A stretch of DNA of 34,000 nt from Endozoicomonas sp. YOMI1 (GTDB lineage Bacteria > Pseudomonadota > Gammaproteobacteria > Pseudomonadales > Endozoicomonadaceae): the NCBI RefSeq assembly GCF_024606345.1, contig NZ_JAHHPM010000046.1, positions 1 through 34,000 of the forward strand, given 5' to 3'. This document shows, piece after piece, positions 6,617 to 14,451 of this stretch. A model generated the notes under the pieces. That model was not told the DNA's origin. It worked only from the letters and a program-made list of their open reading frames with translations, and ran no database searches. The stretch's first letter is position 1, and every line of letters begins with the position of its first letter. The translations under genes and the position numbers were made by a program.

Positions 6617-7975
6617 TCAGGCAACAAAAGCGGGGCGAAACCCGATGTCGCTGCCCGCGTGCGTGCGGGCGTTGCTCACGTACAACGCGGCCAGACCGGC
6701 ATTCGAGCCGTTGTACCAGCCGCCGCCACGGAGCGGGAGCCGTTCTCCGTAATTCCGTATATACATACGCCCCTGAATACCCTTGCCGACCGGTTCAATC
6801 AGCAAACGTTTCATCAGCTCATTTGAAATATACGACGGGTCTTTTGCAATAGACTCCCACGCCTGATGATTGTCGCCGTAATAACCGTTGTCCCCGACAG
6901 GGCCAGCGTGGTTAGTAACCTGGCTGTTCAGGAACTGGGTGCCACGATATCCGCTCTCAGCACCGCCCGACTGCGGCGAATCAAAAAAACAGTCTTGCGC
7001 TACCCATTGCGACTCCAACTGGTCTGTTCTGTTGTCGCTAGTACAAATCACTTGGCCGTCTTGTGTCTTCAATCCGTACTGCCATTCCCAGATATTACCC
7101 ACCAGGTCGTAGACTCCGGCATCCGTATTATCATGGGCCCATGCAGCAGGCCCTGATCCGCTGTTGATGCGAGCGGCTCCGTTCCGGTCGTTAGGTGCGC
7201 GGCCATCGCCACGACGGCCAAACTCATATATGGCATCATGGGCACGACCGTATTGTGTATTGCCTCTTGGCTGGTAACCATTCGCCATGCACCACAGGCT
7301 GATAGAGGCCCATTCGTGCACCGTCATCAGGTGCCATCCGGTGCCTTTGCCTTCGCAGATTCCCTTGGCTGCGTCGTAGTTGACCGAGGTTCTTGGGTCA
7401 GCGTTAGCTACCGATACGCCGTGAGTGCCTGAACCCAAATACTTGGCAATAAAGATCTCAGGAATCTCCGTACCGCTGCGCATAAATGCAGTGGCGACGC
7501 CGGTTCCCATCTCGGCGGTCATACCAATATCGTCGTAGGTAAATTTAGGAATTACCACCATCACGTTGGCGTTGCCGTGAGCGTCGTATAAAACCGTGTT
7601 CTTGCCGCCAGTGGCTGACTCTACTGCATGGCGGTAACTGTCACGAATGAAAATATCCAGATAGCCCTTGTCGATATGCCCGTCGCCATCGGCGACCGGG
7701 ATCTTGCCGGGAGCCGGGGTAACGCTGGCATCACCCTCGTAAACAATCGCCGTTGCCGCGTCTCTGGCCGCCACCGCTTCATCGCGGGCCTGCACCGTCG
7801 CAGAGTGCTTTATGGTTACGTCCGCAGCGTCAGCCAGCACCTGTTCTGCCGCTTCGGTTGATGTGTTAACCGCTGTGTCCAGGGTCTTCTTGCTGACGTT
7901 GGTGGCCTCCAGCAAATCCGTGGTGGCGGTTTCCAGGTCCTGAACCTGTTTTACCAGCTCGTCCATTGTGGCCAT
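6617..7975 (-). CDS. Tail adhesin with SUMF1/C-type-lectin-like domain and variable-type C-terminus
   Basis: A 452-residue protein. Residues 1-75 form a helical coiled coil with repeats like 'ARDEAVAARDAAT', typical of a fibre shaft. Residues about 125-452 resemble the formylglycine-generating-enzyme (SUMF1) variant of the C-type lectin fold, with 'GKGTGWHLMTVHEWASIS', 'NDRNGAARINSG' and 'VYDLVGNIWEWQYG'. The end (residues 416-452: RGGGWYNGSNAG...NART..GSDIGFRPA) is the classic form of the variable region of diversity-generating-retroelement targets such as Mtd of Bordetella phage BPP-1. It is therefore a probable receptor-binding protein. It lies between a coiled-coil fibre gene and a chaperone-like gene. 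No reverse transcriptase is present in the window, so active variation is not shown. Confidence 0.87.
   Translation of the reverse strand: MATMDELVKQVQDLETATTDLLEATNVSKKTLDTAVNTSTEAAEQVLADAADVTIKHSATVQARDEAVAARDAATAIVYEGDASVTPAPGKIPVADGDGHIDKGYLDIFIRDSYRHAVESATGGKNTVLYDAHGNANVMVVIPKFTYDDIGMTAEMGTGVATAFMRSGTEIPEIFIAKYLGSGTHGVSVANADPRTSVNYDAAKGICEGKGTGWHLMTVHEWASISLWCMANGYQPRGNTQYGRAHDAIYEFGRRGDGRAPNDRNGAARINSGSGPAAWAHDNTDAGVYDLVGNIWEWQYGLKTQDGQVICTSDNRTDQLESQWVAQDCFFDSPQSGGAESGYRGTQFLNSQVTNHAGPVGDNGYYGDNHQAWESIAKDPSYISNELMKRLLIEPVGKGIQGRMYIRNYGERLPLRGGGWYNGSNAGLAALYVSNARTHAGSDIGFRPAFVA
6620..6730 (-). other. Candidate retroelement variable region (VR) at the adhesin 3' end
   Basis: Codes for residues 416-452 of the adhesin. 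Codons at residues 419, 421, 432, 434, 439, 441, 442 and 443 are GGC, TAC, TAC, AGC, CAC, GGC, AGC and GAC. Each differs from AAC only at adenine positions, which is the footprint left by adenine-directed mutagenesis from an AAC-rich template. AAC is kept at residues 422 and 435. No second copy serving as template repeat was found by eye in the window. Confidence 0.65.
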
Positions 7976-7986
7976 GGGGCAGCTCC

Positions 7987-8898
7987 TTATTTAAATGCGT
8001 AGTTGGTGACGACCACGGATTGCGTCCGGATCAGGTTGGTTGCGTAGGTGATCAGCTGGCTGCCGATGGTGTTCAGTATTTGTTGAGCGTCGTCGGCTGA
8101 CGCGGTTGCCGTGCTGGCGTCAGTCGCCACTTGCTGTGCCGTTGTATTAACAGTGGCGGCTTGCTGATCAACGTGTTCCTTGTCCTGCCTGACCTGAGCC
8201 GCGGCCAGATCTACCGATGCTTTTTGCTCATCGATATGCGCCTTGTCCTGCCCGATCTGTCCGGCAGTATGCACCACGACAGCATGATGCCCGCTGACGT
8301 CATCGGCATTTTGTTGAGTCGCAGCCCTGGCAGCTTCGGCGCTTTTGGCGCTCTGGGCAGCATACCCGGCATCGTCCTGAATGCCGTTGGTCATGGCTCG
8401 GATAATCTGCTGGGTGCGGATTACGTCGGTGTGAACCGGGACAATCTGCGTCTCTACCTGCTGCCGGGTTTGCAGGGTGGTATCTCTGGCGCTTTCTGTC
8501 GCTGACTGAGCCAGTAATGTGGTATCCCGTGCACCTTCCGTGACTGCCTGAGCTTGTAACGTGGTATCCCTGGCTGCTTCGGTAGCTCCCTGGGCCTGCA
8601 GGGTTTTGTCTTTTGCTGTGGTGCTGATATCCGCAGACTTGCCAGACTCGATCGCATCCGCTTCAGCTGACTGTGCTGCGGCCTGCGTTTTGGCGACTGC
8701 TTCAGAAACTTCCAGAACCGTGGGGTCAATCTGCTGGACGATCTGCTGTTGAATCTCCCTTACTGCCTTGTGTGCAGACGGATAGGGTTTCGGGGCAGGG
8801 ACGTTGGTGTTTTCATCGCCCTCTGCGCAGATCTTCATTAAATCTGCTGCAGTCTTGGCTTTGTTGACAGCGGCAATAAAATCCTGATCGTTGCTCAT
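7987..8898 (-). CDS. Coiled-coil tail fibre shaft protein
   Basis: A 303-residue protein, almost all helix-forming. Residues about 60-90 and 165-275 are Ala/Gln/Asp-rich coiled coil. Residues roughly 99-146 contain three near-identical 14-residue repeats beginning ARDTTL (TEAARDTTLQAQ, TEGARDTTLLAQ, TESARDTTLQTR). The last 25 residues turn to beta-type sequence (LITYATNLIRTQSVVVTNYAF), which could dock onto the next fibre subunit. It follows the DUF2590 baseplate gene and precedes the lectin-type adhesin with an 11-base gap, so I infer that it is the shaft that carries the adhesin. There is no sequence family I can name with certainty. Confidence 0.72.
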   Translation of the reverse strand: MSNDQDFIAAVNKAKTAADLMKICAEGDENTNVPAPKPYPSAHKAVREIQQQIVQQIDPTVLEVSEAVAKTQAAAQSAEADAIESGKSADISTTAKDKTLQAQGATEAARDTTLQAQAVTEGARDTTLLAQSATESARDTTLQTRQQVETQIVPVHTDVIRTQQIIRAMTNGIQDDAGYAAQSAKSAEAARAATQQNADDVSGHHAVVVHTAGQIGQDKAHIDEQKASVDLAAAQVRQDKEHVDQQAATVNTTAQQVATDASTATASADDAQQILNTIGSQLITYATNLIRTQSVVVTNYAFK

Positions 8899-9348
8899 TT
8901 ATAAGTTCTCCCAGGCTGTCGGCATATAGATGGTAGTGAACGCTTCTCCCAGGTCACCGAAGGTTTTGTCCTGCACTCCTGGCCACTGGTTTTCAGATTG
9001 TTCGCCGTACAGGGGGTTAAACAATGTCTGGGTGGATAGCTCCACAGTAAAGTTACCCTGGTGAATGGTCTCGGCACTGAGCACATATTCCCCGGCGCGG
9101 CCTTCATCCAGAATCACTGTACCGGGAATAATGCGTCGGTCTTCTTCCGCCAGCAGTTCTATCTGCTGTTCCCAGTTGGCACGGTTGACGGGGTTGCGCT
9201 CCGCTAGCATTCGGGTGAGGTAACCACTTTCCAGAATGGCGTGCTTGATGTCCTGGCCGATACTGGCGGCATTACTCACCGGCAGCGGGTAGCCGCCTTC
9301 GGTGGCCAGGTCCAGCTCATCAATCAGCAGGTCGGTGTATAGACTCAT
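8899..9348 (-). CDS. DUF2590 baseplate protein (gpW/gp25 position)
   Basis: A 149-residue protein. Residues 1-100 match the DUF2590 family of P2-like phages in vibrios and relatives: 'LLIDELDLATEGGYPL', then 'SIGQDIKHAILESGYLTRML' and 'EDRRIIPGTVILDEG'. The QDIKHxIxESG helix followed by a 'PGTV' strand matches the layout of gpW/gp25 lysozyme-like baseplate proteins. It occupies the place of the wedge part upstream of gpJ and gpI. The start codon overlaps the tape-measure stop (ATGA). Confidence 0.8.
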   Translation of the reverse strand: MSLYTDLLIDELDLATEGGYPLPVSNAASIGQDIKHAILESGYLTRMLAERNPVNRANWEQQIELLAEEDRRIIPGTVILDEGRAGEYVLSAETIHQGNFTVELSTQTLFNPLYGEQSENQWPGVQDKTFGDLGEAFTTIYMPTAWENL

Positions 9349-11267
9349 CAGAACGCCTCCATGGTCATCCAGCTGTCCATCAGGTGTTGTGTGGGTGCCT
9401 GAGTGGTGTTGATGGTGACGTTGTTGTTCCGGTTGCTGCTGTTGCTCAGGGTTTTGCTGATGTGGTTGGTGACGCCGCCGGGGGTAACGCTGGCGGTTTT
9501 CAGTTCGCGGTTAACTGTGCCCACTTCTGTGTTTGAACTTTCGGTACCGATGTTAACGCCGGGGATCATGTTCAGTTTGTCCACTACCCAACTCACTGCC
9601 GTACCGGCAATGCCTTGCAGGTTTTTGAACCAGTCCATCAGGTCGCCGATCAGGTTCATCAGGCCTTGTCCCCATGCAGTGTCCAGGAAAGCGGCTTTGA
9701 GGTCGTCCCACCAGTAGATACAGGCTCCCACGGCTGCGACCAATAGAGCGATACCGGCAATAATCAAACCGATGGGGTTGGCAAGCATGGCGGCATTTAC
9801 TGCGATCATCACCGTTCTGAATCCTCGTAAAACGCCGGTCACCACGCTCACTACACCAGTTGCCATGCTAACGGCACCGGCCCATGCAGCGGTGGCAAAG
9901 GCGCTGATTTTGGTGGCGGTGGTGCTCATCTGTAATGCGAGATATTGGCCGAGAATCGCGCCCCTGAGCCACTTCAAAGCAGCGATAAAATTCGTGCTGA
10001 TGGTTTTTGCAGTCCAGGTTGCGCCACTCCAAACCAGAAGTGCGCTTTTACTTAGTCCGCTTATCAGGGTGATGGCTGCCAGGGCTGCGGTCATACCAAT
10101 GATGGACACCACGGCAACACCCACCCACTTGGTGAGTTCCGGGAACAGGTCAGTCCACCGGGTAATGGTGGCGGCCATGGCGGCCATCTTTTCAACCATC
10201 GGAGTAATAACCGGCAGCAGGGCTTTGCCAAAGCTGGCACTTACTGCAAAAATCCCGGCACTGAGTTGTTGCCAGGGATCGACCATGGCCTTGGCCATCT
10301 CTTCGGCTTTCTCCATACCTTTGACTTTACCCAGGTCGTTAATACTCTTGGCCAGTCCGCCAGTGTCGGCCATCAATTGCTTGATCAGGCCCACGGCTTC
10401 ATCCGAACCGAAAGCCTTTTTCAAGGCGTCGGACTCGGCAACATCAAAAGTTTCACCGAACTTGCCTTTCAGCTGTTCGAGAATATTTACCATTCCCAGC
10501 ATATTGCCTTCGGAATCTGTGAACTGAAGCCCCAGTGCTTTCTGGGCGTTACCTACACCGGTCAGGAAAGATTTGTACTTGGTGCCCGCCTCCGATCCGG
10601 ACATGGTGGATTGCAAGGTGCCGAGAATGGCCATTTGCTCATTCATGGCAATACCGGCAGAAGTGGCGTTAGCACCGATGGAGGTGAAGGCAGCGCTCAT
10701 CTGGTCGCCGGTGGTCTTGAACATCTGGACAGCACTGGCGGTTTGTCCGCTCAGTACTTTTACCCAGTTGTTTTTGCCCATGGCGTCGGCGGTATTTTTG
10801 AACACTCCGTACATGGTGCCCATGTAGCTGGTAATGGTTGCCGTGTTGGATTTGGTGGCCGCTGCCAGCACGCCAGCATTTTTGGTGAACTCGCCAAGCT
10901 CGGCACCGGAAAGCCCGGCAATGGCGGACTGGATATCATAAGATGCAGAAACAAACTCAGTGGCCGACTTGCCGTACTGCACAGAGAACGCCATGGCGGT
11001 CTTGCTCAGGTCAGAGAGGGCCGATTCAGCAACACCCAGGGAACGTACTTCACCCAGTGCCCTGTCCATTTCGATTGCCGGGTCTAACAGGCTTTTTATA
11101 GCGAAACCTGCACCGGCAATGCCCAGTGCCCCCGAGCCGATATCCGCAAACGCTGAGCGGGCAGAGGCTGCGGTATTACTCAGCGCTTTATTGATCTTTC
11201 CCACTGGCCCTGTGACGTTATCCAGCAGGCTGACCACAAAGCTAAGGCGCTGCAACGATGCTGACAT
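9348..11267 (-). CDS. Tail tape measure protein
   Basis: A 639-residue tape measure of the TP901 core family. Residues about 60-300 hold the conserved helical core with 'AKAMVDPWQQLSAG' and 'GSEAGTKYKSFLTG'. Hydrophobic helical segments lie at about residues 375-400 and 490-520 (LANPIGLIIAGIALLVAAVGACIYWWDDL), as in P2 gpT. The length predicts a tail of about 95-100 nm, assuming roughly 1.5 angstrom per residue, shorter than P2 (gpT 815 residues). The protein sets tail length and is ejected into the host membrane. It follows the frameshifted chaperone gene after 15 bases, as always in this order. Confidence 0.93.
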   Translation of the reverse strand: MSASLQRLSFVVSLLDNVTGPVGKINKALSNTAASARSAFADIGSGALGIAGAGFAIKSLLDPAIEMDRALGEVRSLGVAESALSDLSKTAMAFSVQYGKSATEFVSASYDIQSAIAGLSGAELGEFTKNAGVLAAATKSNTATITSYMGTMYGVFKNTADAMGKNNWVKVLSGQTASAVQMFKTTGDQMSAAFTSIGANATSAGIAMNEQMAILGTLQSTMSGSEAGTKYKSFLTGVGNAQKALGLQFTDSEGNMLGMVNILEQLKGKFGETFDVAESDALKKAFGSDEAVGLIKQLMADTGGLAKSINDLGKVKGMEKAEEMAKAMVDPWQQLSAGIFAVSASFGKALLPVITPMVEKMAAMAATITRWTDLFPELTKWVGVAVVSIIGMTAALAAITLISGLSKSALLVWSGATWTAKTISTNFIAALKWLRGAILGQYLALQMSTTATKISAFATAAWAGAVSMATGVVSVVTGVLRGFRTVMIAVNAAMLANPIGLIIAGIALLVAAVGACIYWWDDLKAAFLDTAWGQGLMNLIGDLMDWFKNLQGIAGTAVSWVVDKLNMIPGVNIGTESSNTEVGTVNRELKTASVTPGGVTNHISKTLSNSSNRNNNVTINTTQAPTQHLMDSWMTMEAF

Positions 11268-11282
11268 ACTCTTTCCTTTTCC

Positions 11283-11734
11283 TTAGCCTTTGCCAAACGC
11301 TCTGGCAATTCCGTTGGTGACGGCGATGGTTCGTTTTTCCTGCTGGTCTTTCTCCAGCCAGAGGGCATTGCCCATTCGTTCTTCGGTGACCGGTTGCCCC
11401 GGGAACCATTTCTGAGTGAGCAATACCAGCTGGGTGAGCCCGTCCTGCTCTATTTGCTGGCAGCGGCTTTCGGCTTTCCCACAATGACGGAGACTTTAGG
11501 CTTGTACTCAGTGACCAGGGCTCCGGCCAGTTCCAGTTCCAGTCCGGGGTTGTCGTTGATCAGCTTGATCAGTTGGTCTTTCTGGTCGTGTTTGATGGTG
11601 CGGGTAACAAAGGCGTAGGCAGGCTGTACCTTGTTGTTGTCGCCCATCTCGTTAATGAAGCTGTGGAAGTCGCCCAGCTCCACAGTGAAGTTGAATTCGT
11701 TGTTGTTGACGGTCAGGTCAATCTGCTTTTCCAT
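11283..11734 (-). CDS. Tail assembly chaperone, -1 frameshift fusion form (150 residues)
   Basis: The zero frame gives a 94-residue chaperone (listed separately). A second open frame, shifted by -1, continues past its TAG stop to TAA at 11283-11285. Switching at GGGAAAG (11474-11480) joins residues 1-87 to a 63-residue extension rich in Gln, Glu, Trp and Arg (...QKWFPGQPV...RTIAVTNGIARAFGKG). This matches the G/GT arrangement of lambda and E/E' of P2, where the long form connects the tape measure to the tube subunits during tail assembly. The extension has no ATG at its front but shows coherent protein composition, and it ends 15 bases before the tape measure start. Only the slippery site explains how it would be translated. 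Confidence 0.82.
11450..11734 (-). CDS. Tail assembly chaperone, short form
   Basis: A 94-residue protein of the Phage_TAC_10 type (DUF2765-like): 'EKQIDLTVNNNEFNFTVEL' as a beta-rich N-terminus, then helices 'LGDFHSFINEMGDNNKV' and 'TIKHDQKDQLIKLI', and the C-terminal 'LAGALVTEYKPKVSVIVGKPKAAASK'. In tailed phages this coats the tape measure while the tube polymerises. Its last six codons follow the slippery site used to make the longer form. It starts 3 bases after the small coiled-coil membrane protein gene. Confidence 0.87.
   Translation of the reverse strand: MEKQIDLTVNNNEFNFTVELGDFHSFINEMGDNNKVQPAYAFVTRTIKHDQKDQLIKLINDNPGLELELAGALVTEYKPKVSVIVGKPKAAASK
11474..11480 (-). promoter_or_regulatory. 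Programmed -1 frameshift slippery site GGGAAAG
   Basis: The heptamer GGGAAAG lies in the X-XXY-YYZ register (GTG GGA AAG) of the chaperone's zero frame. It is the sequence used in lambda G/GT. The -1 frame stays open to 11283. A weak stem (CCAGC/GCTGG) begins about 13 bases downstream and could stimulate slippage. Confidence 0.83.
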
Positions 11735-11737
11735 GGT

Positions 11738-11974
11738 TCACTCTCCCCGGCTTATGGTCTTAAAAAAACTGTTCAGTTGCTTTTCCAGTCGCTCTTCCAG
11801 GCGCTGGATCATCTTTTCCAGATCCGCTTTACCGATGTAGTTCTCTGCTACATGGAGCTGAAAATGGTGAAGGTTGTCTTTGTTGCGCTGGCTCTGAGTG
11901 AACAAAAACACGTTCCAGGTCACCAGAAACGGCACAGCAATGCGGATCAATGTATCAATCAGAGTCAGGTCCAT
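11738..11974 (-). CDS. Small membrane-anchored coiled-coil protein
   Basis: A 78-residue protein: one N-terminal transmembrane segment (about residues 5-27, LIDTLIRIAVPFLVTWNVFLF) and a charged coiled coil (about residues 47-72, KADLEKMIQRLEERLEKQL). It lies between the holin-like gene and the chaperone, in the lysis neighbourhood. It might modulate the holin or act as a short inner spanin, but at about 50 periplasmic residues it is short for a spanin. I do not recognise a family; the call is from composition and location. Confidence 0.62.
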   Translation of the reverse strand: MDLTLIDTLIRIAVPFLVTWNVFLFTQSQRNKDNLHHFQLHVAENYIGKADLEKMIQRLEERLEKQLNSFFKTISRGE

Positions 11975-11985
11975 CTGATGCGCTC

Positions 11986-12381
11986 CTATTTACTGGTACC
12001 CATTCGCTTTTCAACAGTTCTCAGGGCTCCAAGCCCGAGTAATGCGAGTACCAGTTCCATTAATGAATCCATTGCCATGACTGGACCAGGCTTGCCAGTC
12101 CACCATTGCAGAATAGGGTTAATCACAAAGATGAAGGCCAGGCCAACACCGCAGACCCAGCCAATAAAAGGCCTCCAGCCTGCGACAAAAACGGAGCGAT
12201 GACCCGCTTCCACTTTATTGATTTCTGCTTGCACTAATGCAGGTTGCTGACGAATCCGTTCCAGTACTGCTTGTTTATCCAGTCGTTCTTCATCACTGGT
12301 GAACAGTCCGTCGATAACATTGCCCACAGCCTTAATCGGTTCTGCTGCAGTCTTACCGAAAAGAGTCGCTAGCCAGCTCAT
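11986..12381 (-). CDS. Holin, 3TM type
   Basis: A 131-residue protein of the '3TM holin' family seen in gene-transfer agents and phages. Residues 1-60 are soluble with 'DEERLDKQAVLERI'. Hydrophobic segments lie at about 66-92 (VAGWRPFIGWVCGVGLAFIFVINPI) and 103-117 (LMELVLALLGLG). The conserved 'AGWRPFIGWVCG' motif is the family signature. It follows the muramidase-like gene with an ATGA overlap, so the lysis pair is translationally coupled. Holins permeabilise the inner membrane at the end of the cycle. Confidence 0.82.
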   Translation of the reverse strand: MSWLATLFGKTAAEPIKAVGNVIDGLFTSDEERLDKQAVLERIRQQPALVQAEINKVEAGHRSVFVAGWRPFIGWVCGVGLAFIFVINPILQWWTGKPGPVMAMDSLMELVLALLGLGALRTVEKRMGTSK

Positions 12382-12833
12382 AAACAGTGTTCCCGGTAGG
12401 CGTTGGCGTAATCGTCCGTTGTCGCTTTGCCTGCTTCGGTGTTCCAGTACTTCTTGGCATACCTTGCCAGGCCTTCAATATCGTCCGGTTCGGGTAAAGG
12501 TTCCGGCTTGGCCATAAAGAAGACACGCCCCACGGCAATGGCTAACCAGGTATCGAACACCAGCTGATTGATATGCACCGCTTGCAGATCCGGCAGTAAT
12601 GGGAATCGGGTAGAGCGCAGCTGTGAATAGCGCACCACCTCCTGTAGCCCGATAGGCTCCATCTGCAACAGTCCTTTAGCCGGGCCATTACCCATCTGCT
12701 TCACATACCGGAAACCACCCGACTCATGGGCGGCAATCATTACCAGCAGCTGCACAGCTGCCGGGGAGGCGGGCAGCTGGAAATGCTCCAGCACTGCCTT
12801 AACGTAAGTAAAAAACAATACGCCCGTTTTCAT
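12378..12833 (-). CDS. Endolysin, lysozyme/transglycosylase-like
   Basis: A 151-residue protein without a signal peptide. 'IAAHESGG' with Glu37 followed by 'GNGPAKGLLQMEP' gives the catalytic Glu and the G-(L/I)-(L/M)-Q-(M/I) motif shared by goose-type and SLT-type transglycosylases. The family is unusual in P2, which uses a different lysozyme. It opens the lysis pair with the holin, and lies between tail tube and tail chaperone rather than after the head genes. The start codon overlaps the tube gene stop by one base. Confidence 0.78.
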   Translation of the reverse strand: MKTGVLFFTYVKAVLEHFQLPASPAAVQLLVMIAAHESGGFRYVKQMGNGPAKGLLQMEPIGLQEVVRYSQLRSTRFPLLPDLQAVHINQLVFDTWLAIAVGRVFFMAKPEPLPEPDDIEGLARYAKKYWNTEAGKATTDDYANAYREHCL

Positions 12834-13285
12834 TAGCTCAGTCCCTCCAGATCACGTTGACTCAGGTAAGGCACGCCACCGATCCAGACGAAATCACGAC
12901 TGGTGACATCAAACGGAATGGTGGTGGTTTCCTTGTCTGAACTGTTGCTGTCGATATCCAGTAGGCTGGAGACCTTCAGGCGGCAACCGTGGGCTTTCAC
13001 CTTCTTCTCGGTGTCTGGCGTCTTGGCGTAGAACAGCATGTCGAACAACGGCAGATCACGGAAAGAACCGGCAGAGCGGGCGGCTTCGGTAATCCGGTTC
13101 AGGTTGTTGGCATCCACCACCAGTTCCCCGGAGGCTTCCACGTCGCCATCGGTCCAGCCATCCGGCACGCCACGGGTTTTGTCCACTGCGCTGTTGTCGG
13201 TAATCTCCAGGCTGGCGCTGACTACATTGATGCGCTGGTCGCCCAGGGTGATATCAAAATTACGGCCACTGATTCGTTGTCCCAT
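12833..13285 (-). CDS. Tail tube protein, DUF2597 type
   Basis: A 150-residue protein. It carries the features of the DUF2597 tail tube group: 'RISGRNFDITLGDQRINVVSASLEITDN' at the N-terminus, 'ARSAGSFRDLPLFDMLFYA' in the middle and 'VTSRDFVWIGGVPYL' at the end. It follows the sheath, as FII follows FI in P2, and polymerises into the inner tube. Size is close to P2 gpFII (172). Confidence 0.88.
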   Translation of the reverse strand: MGQRISGRNFDITLGDQRINVVSASLEITDNSAVDKTRGVPDGWTDGDVEASGELVVDANNLNRITEAARSAGSFRDLPLFDMLFYAKTPDTEKKVKAHGCRLKVSSLLDIDSNSSDKETTTIPFDVTSRDFVWIGGVPYLSQRDLEGLS

Positions 13286-13309
13286 GGTGGCAGCTCCTTA
13301 TGCTGTCCG

Positions 13310-14425
13310 TTATGAATAGTTGTTCAGGTCAAGCGCGATGTTGACAGTGATCTTCTTGGGGCAGTTGTATGGCCGCACCATCATGTAGATCTCCACTTCG
13401 TACTTGCTCTTCCAGCTGATGACGATATCGCCATCCTTGGGTGGTTCGATCTCCCCGGGGAACGGAATGCCGAGAATGTCCACACTGTGGCTCATCTCCA
13501 GCAGTGGCTTTATAAAGATGGACTTGCTGGCTTCCATGCTCGACGGGGTGCTGTTCAGCTTGCGGTCACCAATGCGGGTCACGGCCAGGGGGTAAACACG
13601 GCGCATGGCTTTCTGGACTACTCGCAGGTTTTCAATCACCTGGTAGTCACCACCGGGGACATCCAACATTGCGCCATCACCCCAATACACACCGGGGATA
13701 TCCGGGTACCACTGGGGAACGGACAAACGGGCAATAGAGAGATCAGTCAGGATGGCCATATCCAGCTCGCGGCCTGTGCTGTCGGTGGGCTTGCTGGTGA
13801 AGTCGCCGATCAGTGCACCGGTTTGTACGCGCATCGGTGTGTCGGCAATGGTGATGGATCGGTTGCAGAGTCGTCCGGCCAGTGCGCCCTGGTCAGCACC
13901 GTACAGCGTTGGTGCCACCATGACATTTTGCGCGGAAACGTCAGAGACCAGGTTCTTTACCCGGGCTGCGTAGTCGCTCCATGTTTCGGTCTCGGCATCG
14001 ATGCCAGCACCGGTGGCCATAAACCAGACCGGGCGCATGTATTGCCCCATGATTTCGGCAGCCTTGGTCTGCATGTCAGCCACATCGGCAGCGGCAGATA
14101 CCGGGTCGGTAATCACAAAGGCTTCCACGGTTCCGGCCTGCATCACCAGATCTACACCGTCTTGCCAGGTGGTACCACTGGCCAGGGGAACCACGGTGGC
14201 GATCCAGTTCTGACCGGCGTTGACCCTGGCGGCTTCCAGCTGAGTCTTCAGGGTGCTGGCGGCAGTGCCCAGAACCTTGTCCAGATCGGTGTCGGTGTTC
14301 ACCAGTAGCACCGTGTCTTCACCTTCACCGGTACCACGACCAATAAATGCAAAATGGTGTTCGATTTCGGTCACCGGCCCCTGCATCTGGTTGAGGTTGT
14401 TAATTTGAACCTGACCTAATGCCAT
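13310..14425 (-). CDS. Tail sheath protein, DUF2586 type
   Basis: A 371-residue contractile sheath of the DUF2586 group. The N-terminus (MALGQVQINNLNQMQGPVTE) and the central 'LYGADQGALAGRLCNRSITIADTP' are recognisable. Towards the end, 'KSKYEVEIYMMVRPYNCPKKI' is a C-terminal strand typical for inter-subunit mesh formation. P2 FI is 396 residues. It is the first gene after the tail completion genes, with a small gap in which a late promoter might lie. Confidence 0.9.
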   Translation of the reverse strand: MALGQVQINNLNQMQGPVTEIEHHFAFIGRGTGEGEDTVLLVNTDTDLDKVLGTAASTLKTQLEAARVNAGQNWIATVVPLASGTTWQDGVDLVMQAGTVEAFVITDPVSAAADVADMQTKAAEIMGQYMRPVWFMATGAGIDAETETWSDYAARVKNLVSDVSAQNVMVAPTLYGADQGALAGRLCNRSITIADTPMRVQTGALIGDFTSKPTDSTGRELDMAILTDLSIARLSVPQWYPDIPGVYWGDGAMLDVPGGDYQVIENLRVVQKAMRRVYPLAVTRIGDRKLNSTPSSMEASKSIFIKPLLEMSHSVDILGIPFPGEIEPPKDGDIVISWKSKYEVEIYMMVRPYNCPKKITVNIALDLNNYS

Positions 14426-14451
14426 AACGCGCTCTCCTGCTTTCTGTTTAA

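Noticed and set aside
11242-11484. 80-residue minus-strand frame overlapping the chaperone extension
   Set aside because: It reads in a different frame with Arg/Pro-rich shadow-like sequence; the -1 frame after GGGAAAG gives the coherent protein instead.
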